Positions 13,201 through 22,860 of a stretch of DNA of 64,000 nt are shown one piece after another. The notes beneath the pieces were generated by a model. It worked only from the letters and a program-made list of their open reading frames with translations, ran no database searches and was not told where the DNA came from. Every line of letters starts with the position of its first letter. Position 1 is the first letter of the stretch. The translations under genes and the position numbers were made by a program. The stretch comes from Prochilodus magdalenae (taxonomy: Eukaryota; Chordata; Actinopteri; Characiformes; Prochilodontidae): NCBI GenBank assembly GCA_024036415.1, contig JAMWET010001360.1, positions 42,501 through 106,500 on the forward strand, in the 5' to 3' direction.

Positions 13201-16200
13201 CCAATGACCATAGACTTCCTGAGAATAAATTGGCTGCTTCCGAAATGGCAAAAACAGAGGAATAGTTAGTATGTCCGAACACATAGTGTTCATCAAACAG
13301 TACGTGAAAAGTCCCAGATGACATACTACATCAGGAGATATTTTGATGTATGCGTCCACAGCACACGGGAGCTACAGAGCCGTGCGAAATGGTAAAAGTA
13401 GGCAGAAAGCGGAGAACCTGCTGTTTTTTAAGTAAATAAATTCCTCAGATTTTGGTGACCTCCAGTGCAATGCTGCCCCCATGTGGAAGTATTCATCGCG
13501 AAAACTAACCACAATGAACCCCACTGATGGTAAAGATTTTGCAGACTTTTGGGGCTTGCCACCGTTATGTGATGTCAGCGGGGATCCGGGTCAAAGGACA
13601 CAGATAAGATGGCGGATGTAGTGCGTCCGAGGACGTGTGTATACCACACACTCGCATACTAACAGTACGTACTTCTTTAACAACTGAGCCATACGTGCTA
13701 TTTCCAATTCACTATGTACTGCTTAAGTATGCCTTTTCGGATGCAGCCTTTGTCTTGATGGCAACATTTGTCTTTCTAGTCCAGTATGCTCCTTCCCACC
13801 AACAGACAGTTTTCACTTTGTCGAGCTTGGGGACAACTTGGCGGTGTTTCTGTGCAGAGCTGATGCTCGTCTTTTTGTTTGTGTGATAGAGTTTGAAGTT
13901 GCATTTCTTGGTGCAGCGGCAGACCGTGTTAATAGTTTTCCTAACTAATCCCGAGCCCGTGTGACTATATTTAACACGGTCGTATGACAGTTTCTTATGC
14001 AGTGCTATCTGACGGCCCGAAGGTCACACATTCAACAGTGGTTTTCAGCCTTGCTTAACACGAACTGATATTTCCATGGATTCCATTACTTATCTTTTCA
14101 CAGTATTACGTGCGTTGGATGTAAAACTAAATTCTAAATTCTTTGTGGTCTTTGTTGATTTTCTCACAAAGTTTGGCACTATGTGTTAAGCCACAACCCA
14201 ACTGTGCTTGCAAAGACTAAGACTTGGGTGGTGTCTTTTATGCCCAGTCAGGATCCCTCACCTGTTACCAGTTCATCTGTTTATTCTAAATAGTTTCACT
14301 TCGAAACTCGATAAACGTTTTGTCCTTGTCCTAACTGTTATTGAGTGTGTTACAGAATTCCTTTATATATACAACATTCAAATAAGTTGATCCGTAAGAC
14401 ATTAAAAGTGACTTCCTTCCACTGTGGTCAGTAGAAATTAATAAATAAGATTAATGAATTAATAAAAAAGGAATTTTTAAATGTAAAATGTCCCATCTCT
14501 CCTGGAAAATATTATATAAATATTACTAAGCATGCACACATTTTATGTCTAATGTTTTGTAAATCAAAATGATAAATTGGCCTGCTGCATGTGTGGAGTA
14601 TCTGTGGAACTTGTACAGCGTTAAATGAACACCTACAGTCTCTTATTAACACCAACTAACCTTATCGTCCACATTAAAGACTTTGGTCTCCTTCTTTCCC
14701 AGTGTCAGGGTGCTGATGTCGAATAGGATTTTGGAGCAGAGGTCATCCAGAAAAATGTCTTCATCATAGATGCCCAGCTCCAGGATGTTCTGTCGGAGAA
14801 GGCAGCAGTTTCCGTGGTTAGACTGGCACATGTTACAGTACCCAAGCAGGTGATTGAATGCTGTTCATGATCAGAAGGTGCTGTTTATTCTAGAAGGCTG
14901 AATTTTTGTCCCTGCTTTCCTGCAGCTACATAGCCATGTCATAGAAATGATACTGATTAGACCATAGAGAGTTACAGGATGGGTCTGAAGTTCTGCTCTG
15001 GCACTGGGTGTGTTGGATTAGGATTGGAATTGAACCCGGGTTTAAGCTCTGACTCACCTTGACCAAGCTCTGCACACGAAAGTGGAAAGTCTCGTTCCAC
15101 TCGGGATTGTTATTGTTAGGGATGCACTTTGTGCGGTGAATACGGGCCGAGGCCGTGGGCAGGTGCAGGGCTACGTAGAGGTCTGATTCTGAAACTGCGG
15201 AAAAAAGGAAGTAAGAGGGGGAAAAGGGGTGGCATTAAACTTTTGCAAGACGTGCTCATGCCCTTAACAGTATGTCACTACTAGCCTATGTTTTATCAGC
15301 TGATCATGTGATTTGCAAAATCTAAGAAGTGAAAAAGAGAGCTGGTAGTGTTGTCCATTTCAAGAGTTGCTGCCCTGCACACGCCCGGCTTTCAATTTGA
15401 CAGAACTGAATTACTCATTTAAGGGTGGCAACTTTCAGTAATCATTCAAATCCTATAACTGTAAAAATATAAACAAACGACTGTACATACCACACCTTTG
15501 AGGATGATATTATGACATAAGCATGTAACCAAGCACTAGTTTCTTTGTTTACTTGATTCTTGGTTACAAACATGATTTTAGAAATCCTCACATACCTGCC
15601 TCAGGGTTTAAGTCCACCTCCTTGTTCCTGTAGGTGCACTTTGTAATTCTACCTTTTCAAAATTAGTTACAAATTGCTACTATATAGTCGGTGGATCTGT
15701 TAGAAGGAAGGAACTGTGCTAGACTGCCAGTCGGTTTATACACAAGTTGTCAGCTTTGAGATTTGATACCCACTTATGACATGTGATGATATGGATATTT
15801 GTTTTGTTATAACTTTATCTAGCAGCTTTTTCAGTCATTTTAAAATGTTAAGATCTGATGCTCTGATCCTCACTGTACTGGGTGAGTGATGTTCTCTCAG
15901 TGTGATATCAGGTTAGTGGTATTAGTGCTCTGATCTTCACTGTACTGGGTAAGTCATGTCCTCTGTGTGGTATCAGGTTAGTGGTGTTAGTGGTCTGAAC
16001 CTCACTACACTGGGGGAGTGATGTTCTCTCTGTGTGGTATCAGGTTAGTGGTGTGATCCTCACTGTACTGTTTGAGTGAGGGTCTCTCAGTGTGGTATCA
16101 GGTTAGTGGTGTTAGTGGTCTGATCCTCAGTATACTGGGTGAGTGAGGGTCTCTCTGTGTGGTGTTAGGTTAGTGGTGTTAGTGGTCTGATCCCCACTGT

Positions 16201-19200
16201 ACTGGGTGAGTGAGGGTCTCTCAGTGTGGTATCAGGTTAGTGGTGTTAGTGCTCTGGTCCTCACTGTACTGGGTGAGTGAGGGTCTCTCAGTGTGGTATC
16301 AGGTTAGTGGTGTTAGTGCTCTGGTCCTCACTGTACTGGGTGAGTGAGGGTCTCTCAGTGTGGTATCAGGTTAGTGGTGTTAGTGGTCTGATCCTCACTG
16401 TACTGTGTGAGTGAGGGTCTCTCAGTGTGGTATCAGGTTAGTGGTGTTAGCGGTCTGATCCTAAGTATACTGGGTGAGTGAGGGTCTCTCTGTGTGGTGT
16501 TAGGTTAGTGGTGTTAGTGGTCTGATCCCCACTGTACTGGGTGAGTGAGGGTCTCTCAGTGTGGTATCAGGTTAGTGGTGTTAGTGGTCTGATCCTCACT
16601 ATACTGGGTGAGTGATGTTCTCTCAGTGTGGTATCAGGTTAGTGGTGTTAGTGGTCTGATCCTCACTGTACTGTGTGAGTGAGGGTCTCTCAGTGTGGTA
16701 TCAGGTTAGTGGTGTTAGTGTTCTGACCCTCACTGTACTGGGTGAGTGATGTTCTCTCAGTGTGGTATCAGGTTAGTGGTGTTAGTGGTCTGATCCTCAC
16801 TGTACCGGGTAAGTGATGTTCTCCCCGTGTGGTATCAGGTGTTAGTGGTCTGAGGGGTCATCATGCAGGGCTGCAGCATCCTTAACCTAAGTGTGTGTGT
16901 GTGTGTGTGTGTGTAGGACTTACAGTAGTCATGTGAATGGTGGAACTTCGCTTGCAGCACTTTGACTGAAAGGTTCCAGTGTGGCACCACTTCCTGCTAG
17001 AATGAGTAAGAAACAGAAAAGACTCATTTCAAACTTCAGTGGTTTAGGGAAACAAACTGGACAATGGTAACATTGCTGCAAACTGACCTGACATCATAAG
17101 CTGTAATAGTTTTATTAAAATGTTCACACATTGAAGCAAGCTAGGTTTATACCTGATGCATTGTGAGTGGTGTGAGGGTGCACCAGAGCTGTATTATCAA
17201 GTTAAAGTCTTGTGTTCTCTAACTGGCTACTTTTTTGGTGGTCAGGGATTTTTTTTTACATTATTACAGCAAGTTACATAAGGGCTGTGCAACATCATGA
17301 TGGCAGCATGCAAAGTGCATATTTTTTCAGGTGAGACGATCAATATCAAGATTATGCACACATCAACAAAAGTACAGATTAACATCAACCCTCCAACCAA
17401 AACAACACATACCCATAGACGGTAAAATCACAAAGGCTCTTGTGTGTTACCCTGTTCCACCTTAACTGGTGCAGTTACACTGTGGCACCCGTGAGGTCAG
17501 TCACCTCTAATTTTTTTTTTAACTTGCTGTTTCTCCTTTCAAAATGAAGTTGGAGGGAGATTTGCTAAACTGGTTCACCACCACATGTGTGTTTATGCGA
17601 GCTCTGTCATAGAATTTCGCAGAGAATGCCACATTGTTGTGACAGACTGTGCTACCCTGTCAAAATGTAATACCGTACCACATATTTACAATTGACTCAC
17701 TACATAAAATTCTGTGCAGAAGTTCAACCATGCTCGTCATGTTAGTATTGTACCACTTTAAATTGTGCAGCAGTTACATTCAGAGGTAGACGAAATACAC
17801 AACCATGTAGTTGAAGTAGAGTTCCCCATAATAAAATCCTCCTCCGGTGTCAGTAGAAGTTCCTCCCTTTAGACCTCCACTGGAGTAACAGTAGTAAAGT
17901 ATTTACCTTCAGATGTACTTAAGTATGGAGAGTAACAGGAGCATGGTTTATTATGACTCTAATGTCCTATTATCATTTCTGGAACAGGACTCTTAATCAG
18001 CTCAGTGTAGGGGAAGAGACTCTAGTGTCTTTCAGTCCACCAGTCTTTAATGGAAGCTCATTCATTAGTCTGACACTGATGTCTATTCAAATCATCATCA
18101 GCACAGAACACTGAAGGAGAACAGGTTCCATTAGCTCTGTCCAACAGCTCAAAAAACTAAGTGACCCCTGTACTCCATTTGGTGGGCTCGTTTCACACTT
18201 CTTTTGCTTGGACATGTTATGGTTTTATGCTCACATAAACCAAAATAATGTGGAAAAGTAAATAGTCAGAGATTAGACTTGGAAATGTGGTGGAGTTCCT
18301 CAAAATGGAAATACAGATACACCAGAACAACTACTTAGTACACTAACCAGTTACACTAAGTGAGTAACTGTACAGCACTGGTTATATTCTGGTATGTGAC
18401 TCGTTATAACAGTAACTGCTGCACAATTTCAGGTGGAACAAATTTGGAAAAAAAAAAAAAAAAACTCCACGGAGGACAGTTTGAGTATTAGAAAATGTTT
18501 TCAGCATTAAATAGTAGTTAGGACAGTCTAAATCAGCTTAGCTGTGGGAGTGGTGATATTAAGCTGAATCTGTATTAAAGTCAAGTTCGCAAGCATAGCA
18601 CAAATCGCTAACTGCTAGGTAGCCTAAGAACTAAGAGTGGGAGCTGTCCTAATAACCGTACTAATAGTATATGGTTGTTCTGCTGTAGGGAGACAACCAC
18701 CACAGCCTTTCCACATCGTTTCATTTTTAACCTGTTTATTTTTTAACACCAGTGTTTGTTTGTTTTTTTGCCAAATTGTGCAAATCACTATCAGTAGGAG
18801 GACTGATAAGTATCTGTATCCATATCAGTAACCCTAACAGTCCCCATCCCAAGTGTTTTGTAAGTAATCTGTCTGTGTATCTGGGTGTGGCTTTGGCTGG
18901 AGGCGTGTGTATGTGTGGCAGTCGGGCTGAAAGAAGTTTCTTTTTCTTTTGTGTTTTCTTTAACTACGTACATTAGCCACTGTTATCATTCTGGGTGTTT
19001 GGAATGTTGCTCGTCATGTTGTGTGAAATCCAGTCAGTTGTGTTTTGCAGTTGTAGACTAAGGCACAGACACCACCTACCACTGCTGCACTATAAACTGC
19101 TTGATATCCTTAAAAACACATATTTTGGTTTACATAATAAGCGGTGATTGTAACTGGAGCTCTAATGTCGTAGACTGTGTTGCTTTGACTGCCCCCAGTA

Positions 19201-21371
19201 TAAACTACAGGTATGATTGCGACCTACTGATACAGATATAACCTAGTGATATGATTATAATCTACTGATACAGATATAACCTAGTGATATGATTATAATC
19301 TACTGATACAGATACAACCTAGTGATATGATTATAACCCACTGATACAGATATAACCTAGTGATATGATTATAATCTACTGATACAGATATAACCTAGTG
19401 ATATGATTATAATCTACTGATACGGTTATAACCTAGTGATATGATTATAACCTACTGATACAGATACAACCTAGTGATATGATTATAATCTACTGATACA
19501 GATATAACCTAGTGATATGATTATAACCTACTGATACAGATACAACCTAGTGATATGATTATAATCTACTGATACAGATACAACCTAGTAATATGATTAT
19601 AACTTACTGATACAGATATAACCTAGTGATATGATTATAACCTACTGATACAGTTATAACCTAGTAAAATGATTATAACCTACTGATACAGATATAACCT
19701 AGTGATATGATTATAACCTACTGATACAGATATAGCCTAGTGATATGATTATAACCTACTGATACAGATACAACCTAGTGATATGATTATAACCTACTGA
19801 TACAGATACAACCTAGTGATATGATTATAACCTACTGATACAGTTATAACCTAGTAAAATGATTATAACCCACTGATACGGTTATAACTTACTAATATGG
19901 TTATAACCTACTGATATGGTTACAACACACTGATACAGTTATAATCAACTGATATGGTTGTAACCTACTAATATGGTTATAACCTACTGATATGGTTATA
20001 ACCTACTGATATGGTTATAACCTACTGATATGATTATAACCTACTGATATGGTTATAACCTACTGATATGGTTATAACCTACTGATATGGTTATAACCTA
20101 TTGATATGGTTATAACCTACTGATACGGTTATAAACTACTGATACGGTTAAAATCTGCTTTCTATACCATTTCAGATATTGACTGGGCCAGATTAATCAA
20201 ATCAATGGCTCCTGGCTCTTGCCTGTCTGCTAGGGAATATTTTGGAATCTCAGCAGGTTACATTAGGGGTGTGCAGCACTACAATGGCAGCATGTTATGT
20301 GTGTGTTTTTTACTATCAAGACAAAACAATAGCAAGATTACATAACCACAGGTTAACATTAAGCCAACTACCAACACAACATTTCCTGTAAAATCAAATA
20401 TATCAACAATATTCTTTGTGTATGTATATATTTACACTACCAGTCAAAAGTTTAGACACACCCAACTAAAAGATTGTTTGGTTACCTTAAAGACTCGCAC
20501 GGTACAGTTCCAACTGATATACCAGATATACTCGTATGTGTATTATAGTATTTTATTTCTCCACAAAATACTAAAAGTGTAAAACTATAGCGCCTCTTTC
20601 AGTGTAGTGAATATTCATGATGGACAGAGCAATAGAACTGCTCCAAACCTGCTTAAAAATCTTGTTGTGTCAACCTCCTCTGTAAGTTATGTTTTATACA
20701 GTTTAGTTTTTCCTGTTTTAAGGTGGACTGTATGATTTCATGAGTGCTATTTTACAGTTTGATGTCTTTATTTTTATTGTAAAGTAAAGCATTAAGCTAA
20801 AACTAAGTAAACCCTTCTCCGACTAGTCGTGTCTAAACTTTTGACTGGTAGAGTTCACATATACATGGACACATCCATGGATATCTAACATTTTGTATTA
20901 ACTATTAAAAACAACATAGCTGGTAATAATAGGATATGTTTTGTAAAACAAAGTTGTCAGACAGCAGATAGCGTACTCATGATGAGTCCAACTTTCTGTC
21001 AGGTTGATGTCTGGTTACATTCACTACCACTGTGAACAGTTCTGACTCTGCTGGTTTCTCTAAAACAGAGCATTTCACACCACAAACCACTGGAAACAAC
21101 TTTGCTTACATCCGAACAAATATTTTTTTTAATCACTCGCCCCCCTTTAACCTCTAAGCCATCATTCAAAATGAGCCAGAGGCGATAAAATATGACTGCT
21201 GCACCCTTTATGCTAGGACAGAAGATTTGAATTACAAGCCACTTTACAACTTTGAACTTATCCAGCAGTTTGACCTGCTGCTCAGGTGAAGCTGTGATAT
21301 TGCATAGTACTACGGTACCCCCAACAGTCACTACAACTAAAAGAAACAACAAATATGAACTATACCTTCAT
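1656..21371 (-). CDS. pla2g4f-like: Cytosolic phospholipase A2 copy A, exons 1-13 (5' part; 3' part outside window)
   Basis: Tandem paralogue of copy B, lying about 6.3 kb downstream of B's stop and in the same orientation. Thirteen coding exons are recognised with the same phases as B and nearly the same lengths; exon 8 is 6 nt shorter and exon 9 is 15-18 nt shorter. Together they encode about 415 residues: the C2 domain ([11 protein letters not shown] start, [18 protein letters not shown]), the linker, the SGGGTRAM loop and the AVSGSTW nucleophile motif, up to IHGK at 1656. No frameshift or stop is seen in these exons, so it looks functional as far as visible. Exon 14 is not found between 1655 and 1. 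A Tc1 fragment sits there, so intron 13 is either enlarged and the rest lies left of the window, or the gene is truncated. Introns are much longer than in B at several places because of satellite arrays. Confidence 0.88.
2021..2157 (-). CDS. Copy A exon 12 (nucleophile exon)
   Basis: 137 nt; acceptor TTTTAG, donor GTGGGT splitting the Trp codon. [18 protein letters not shown] and ITAVSGSTW hold the Arg loop and nucleophile Ser. Confidence 0.94.
2225..2430 (+). repeat. Dispersed teleost repeat in intron 11 of copy A
   Basis: Contains ATTCACAGTGGTGGTGAATG, which recurs in inverted form at 20998-21110 (GTTGATGTCTGGTTACATTC). The rest of 2160-3150 shows no gene; GAACCNNNTTGTTCC-like motifs at 2650-2750 suggest another old transposon piece. 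Confidence 0.5.
3150..4140. repeat. GT/GTAGGTGT minisatellite, about 1 kb, in intron 11 of copy A
   Basis: Almost pure (GT)n broken by GTAGGTGT, GTCTGTGT and GTGCGTGT variants. On the gene strand it is CA-rich and begins directly at the exon 11 donor. Long Cys/Val-rich frames through it are artefacts of the repeat. Confidence 0.95.
4143..4281 (-). CDS. Copy A exon 11
   Basis: 139 nt; acceptor TTGTAG, donor [25 protein letters not shown], then [19 protein letters not shown]. The donor merges into a 1-kb CA/TG array. Confidence 0.92.
4402..4436 (-). CDS. Copy A exon 10
   Basis: 35 nt; acceptor CAACAG, donor [17 protein letters not shown]. Confidence 0.85.
4440..5410. other. Intron 9 of copy A
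   Basis: No gene seen. At about 4990-5230 a weak Tc1-like relic (GTACAAAAGTCAGAGGCCC, then a frame with [12 protein letters not shown]) may be present. Confidence 0.35.
5418..5501 (-). CDS. Copy A exon 9 (acceptor uncertain by one codon)
   Basis: Encodes [19 protein letters not shown] to SLPVAE; donor GTGAGC. The CAG acceptor used by copy B has become TTA here. The nearest options are a tandem GAG/AAG (exon start 5504 or 5501), both in frame. AAG is preferred because GAG acceptors are rare. The exon is 5-6 codons shorter than in B. Confidence 0.75.
6003..6070. repeat. Compound microsatellite (TATC)n-(AT)n-(AC)n
   Basis: Run of CTAT tetramers, then AT, then AC dinucleotides in intron 8 of copy A. 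The rest of intron 8 (5505-6783) shows no recognisable element. Confidence 0.9.
6784..6926 (-). CDS. Copy A exon 8
   Basis: 143 nt; acceptor CAATAG, donor [26 protein letters not shown], then [17 protein letters not shown]. It has two fewer codons than copy B. Confidence 0.92.
7313..7367 (-). CDS. Copy A exon 7
   Basis: 55 nt; acceptor CTGTAG, donor [24 protein letters not shown]. Confidence 0.88.
7370..8640. other. Intron 6 of copy A, unassigned part
   Basis: A/T-rich, no gene or clear element recognised before the LINE relic that follows. Confidence 0.4.
8640..8905 (+). mobile_element. LINE reverse-transcriptase 3' relic, frameshifted
   Basis: The plus strand reads VWYGS-like, then [16 protein letters not shown], and in another frame DIYQSRCL and [11 protein letters not shown]. 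These are the C-terminal motifs of fish CR1/L2-like LINEs, broken by at least one frameshift. It is antisense to copy A, in intron 6. Confidence 0.7.
9138..9180 (-). CDS. Copy A exon 6
   Basis: 43 nt; acceptor TTGCAG, donor [21 protein letters not shown] linker. Confidence 0.86.
9450..10200. repeat. 54-bp VNTR in intron 5 of copy A
   Basis: About 13 imperfect units containing CCTCACAGCAATGTTCCAAC and ATCAGTACCTGACCTCAC. Related units occur at 41480-41600 in the same intron of copy B and at 50880-51150 in B's intron 1. A (GTTTT)n run follows at 10202-10230. Confidence 0.92.
10265..10305 (-). CDS. Copy A exon 5
   Basis: 41 nt; acceptor TTTCCAG, donor [19 protein letters not shown], end of the C2 domain. 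A 54-bp VNTR starts about 60 bp downstream in intron 5. Confidence 0.88.
10639..10720 (+). promoter_or_regulatory. Three CCAAT-type direct repeats
   Basis: CAATCATATCAGA is repeated three times about 30 bp apart, preceded by GG or GCC (two are perfect GCCAAT). Spacing and motif resemble an NF-Y-bound promoter, or a transposon promoter. No counterpart is found in copy B's intron. Confidence 0.35.
11174..11285 (+). CDS. Candidate plus-strand coding exon nested in intron 4/5 region of copy A
   Basis: Acceptor TTTACAG, ATG at 11181, 35 codons ([18 protein letters not shown], then VEASQ), donor GTAAGA, phase 0. A possible upstream non-coding exon ends at 10796 (donor GTAAGT), after the CCAAT repeats. 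A third possible exon starts at 11684 after TGTCTTTCAG and stays open to TGA 11825, giving an 81-residue spliced product. No family recognised; 11630-12010 resembles an old DNA transposon, so this may be chance. Confidence 0.2.
11630..12010 (-). repeat. Probable DNA-transposon-derived repeat
   Basis: On the minus strand the sequence (CCAATCAGAGCACACTGAGC, CAGCTGCCTGAAACGCC) looks like a common teleost non-autonomous repeat, absent from the equivalent intron of copy B. Confidence 0.45.
12157..12186 (-). CDS. Copy A candidate 30-nt micro-exon
   Basis: Ten codons ([10 protein letters not shown]), phase 0/0, acceptor TTTTACTCAG and donor GTAAGA. Aligned with copy B's 30-mer there are about seven substitutions, but no indel and no stop. 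Confidence 0.5.
12380..12740. repeat. Polypyrimidine/polypurine tract, about 360 bp
   Basis: Almost uninterrupted CT/CCT run on the plus strand, hence GA-rich on the copy A transcript (intron 4). It has triplex-forming composition. Ser/Pro/Leu frames here are artefacts. Confidence 0.95.
13231..13749. mobile_element. MITE with GGCTGC(A/T)TCCGAAA terminal inverted repeats
   Basis: Left GGCTGCTTCCGAAATGGCA and right TGCCTTTTCGGATGCAGCC are inverted copies about 520 bp apart, in intron 4 of copy A. A diverged relative seems to bound 56868-57855. Confidence 0.7.
13750..14640. other. Intron 4 of copy A, unassigned part
   Basis: No gene or recognisable element; A/T-rich near 14400-14600. Confidence 0.4.
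14661..14789 (-). CDS. Copy A exon 4 (C2 domain)
   Basis: 129 nt, phase 0 both ends; acceptor CGACAG, donor [23 protein letters not shown] with the D-x-D calcium ligands, ending KVFNVDDK. Confidence 0.92.
15058..15194 (-). CDS. Copy A exon 3 (C2 domain)
   Basis: 137 nt; acceptor CCGCAG, donor [24 protein letters not shown] and [16 protein letters not shown]. Confidence 0.93.
15855..16850. repeat. 67-bp minisatellite in intron 2 of copy A
   Basis: About 15 units of the type TGGTATCAGGTTAGTGGTGT with TCACTGTACTGGGTGAGTGA. Followed by (GT)n at 16893-16914, close to exon 2. Confidence 0.95.
16924..16996 (-). CDS. Copy A exon 2 (start of C2 domain)
   Basis: 73 nt; acceptor TTCTAG, donor [24 protein letters not shown] to HSHDY. 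A CA repeat follows the donor within about 10 nt. Confidence 0.9.
17000..17780. other. Intron 1 of copy A, exon 2-proximal part
   Basis: No gene. Segment 17230-17430 is a diverged copy of 20230-20400 (shared GGGCTGTGCAACATCATGATG-like core). Confidence 0.4.
17780..18150. repeat. Dispersed repeat, longer copy in intron 1 of copy A
   Basis: Includes the 200-bp match to the window start plus an upstream part (AGTAGAGTTCCCC, ACTTAAGTATGG). No open reading frame or clear terminal repeat is visible. Confidence 0.6.
19200..20155. repeat. 19-bp / 38-bp higher-order minisatellite in intron 1 of copy A
   Basis: Left part (to about 19870) is a 38-bp dimer of two 19-bp variants (ATAACCTAGTGATATGATT and ATAACCTACTGATACAGAT). 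Right part is a homogenised monomer (ATAACCTACTGATATGGTT). Confidence 0.95.
20433..20856. mobile_element. Tc1-type MITE with long terminal inverted repeats
   Basis: Left ACTACCAGTCAAAAGTTTAG and right CTAAACTTTTGACTGGTAG are inverted repeats typical of a widespread fish Tc1 family; the 425-bp interior has no transposase. Confidence 0.88.
20998..21110 (-). repeat. Dispersed repeat, inverted relative of 2225-2430
   Basis: Shares the (G/A)TTCACAGTGGTAGTGAATG-type core with the intron 11 repeat, in opposite orientation. Confidence 0.5.
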
Positions 21372-21455
21372 TATCAGCCGCGTCCAGATCTCTATATGAC
21401 TCTGAGCTGCCTCAACATGCAGCTGTGTTAACAGAGCCTGAGCATAAAACTTGAA
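21366..21455 (-). CDS. Copy A exon 1 (5'UTR plus Met-Lys; 5' end approximate)
   Basis: Ends GATAATGAAG before donor GTATA, as in copy B. The more upstream ATG (21445) meets a stop after five codons and there is an extra stretch compared with B, so only ATG 21371 (Met-Lys, then [10 protein letters not shown]) works. This supports the same start assignment in both copies. The 5' end is a guess from the TATA-like box. Confidence 0.5.
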
Positions 21456-21479
21456 AAACCCGACTGGATGACAGCAAGA

Positions 21480-21487
21480 CTTTATAC
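21480..21487 (-). promoter_or_regulatory. TATA-like box of copy A
   Basis: GTATAAAG on the minus strand, 35 nt from the first exon 1 ATG position, exactly as in copy B. Confidence 0.5.
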
Positions 21488-21499
21488 GTCTGCTCATGC

Positions 21500-22860
21500 G
21501 TTCTCTTCTCTGGAAAGATGACGCTGTGGCACTGAAAGTGCTGATAAGGCACTGAAAGCTTGAGAGCCAAAGTAAACCATGAGAAGAAAAATAGACATAC
21601 TTTTACAGTAGATGCCATGACCACACGCCACTTGCTGATAAATTTGTAAATTCTTTTGCTGATATAAGCAGCAGTACTCAAATAGGGTGTGACATGTAAG
21701 CAAAGATTGACCAGTGTTAACCATTGCGATAGGGTCTGTGGATTTGTGTTTGCAGTCCCTAATCAAGATCTTACCGTCTTTTTCCATCAACAGAAATAAA
21801 GATACATTAGACCAGGCTGTGTTTCTCCAGCCTTCAGCTGTCCAGCTGTGGTCAGCCTGGGTCCACTGCAGCTCCAGCTTCCTGTTCTGACAGAAGTGGA
21901 ACCAACACTTCTGCTAACCAACTTCTGCTATTGCAGTCCACCTGTCTCAAGGTTCGCCATGTTCTGCATTCTGGGATGCATTTAGCGCCTCTCTTTTAAA
22001 ATGGAATTTTAGAGAAGGAGCCACTTTTGTGATTCCACATGACTTTTCTTCACTCTTAGTCTTTCTTTTAACCAGAACACTGTCAAAATAATAGAATAAA
22101 AAAAACTTTCAGCCATTATCTTTGAGAAAAATAATAGGATGTAAACAGAATCGTCTCCTCTCCAAAAGCCGGATTTGAGAAACAAGTCTGAAAACAGCCA
22201 ACGTCTGAGTCTTTGATAAACAGGTCAAAGTCGAGTCGCCAATCTGTTGTGAATTTGTCAAGTCAAGTCTTAACCCAACAAATTCCTGACTTTAGTCTGA
22301 CACTAGGCCATGTCATATGACTCGAATCCACAATGTCACGCCTCCCGTGCATGTTGAGTCTACTACTGCATCTCCAAGGATCCCATGAGACATCACATGA
22401 CACCTTCACCTACAACCTTTACCAATCACAATTTTTGTCACTCCACATCACCCGAGAACCAAGTGTTTGTTCCTGTTTCCCATGTCTTTCAATAAGTAAC
22501 TTACCCTGTTTGCACATTTCGTCCTTGTGAGGTACTGTCCCAGCCTACGGAGCATTCTGGGTTGTATTTGTTTGTTTAATCAGTAATTTGCCCATTTTGT
22601 TTTTGGGATCTTTTGATTTGGTGCTTTTAGGTGAATTTGGTCTTAACTTTTGACCTGGTCTTGTTTTTTTTTTTTCGTCCGCCTTGCCCCACATGTTGTG
22701 AACTGTTCTAACATGGTTTTGGTCTTTGCTTATTTCGTTATTTAATTTTTTGGTTTTTTTTTTTTTGGTAACACCACTGTTATTGAAGCTTTTACTTTCA
22801 TCCATGAGTGTCTGATTAAACAGCACTTAAAGCTTTCATCTCTGAGTGAGTGGATAACAT
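21500..22860. other. Intergenic spacer upstream of copy A
   Basis: The first 100 bp is promoter-like and shared with copy B. 21830-21990 (TGACAGAAGTGGAACC, CTCAAGGTTCGCCATG) resembles a common fish repeat. Homopolymer T runs at 22665 and 22750. No gene found. Confidence 0.45.

Noticed and set aside
15855..16850. Regular repeats that might suggest a CRISPR array
   Set aside because: Units are contiguous with no unique spacers, in a eukaryotic intron; it is a minisatellite. The same holds for 19200-20155 and 9450-10200.
21412..21790. Minus-strand frames over the copy A promoter
   Set aside because: Not continuous with exon 2 in frame and not conserved in copy B.
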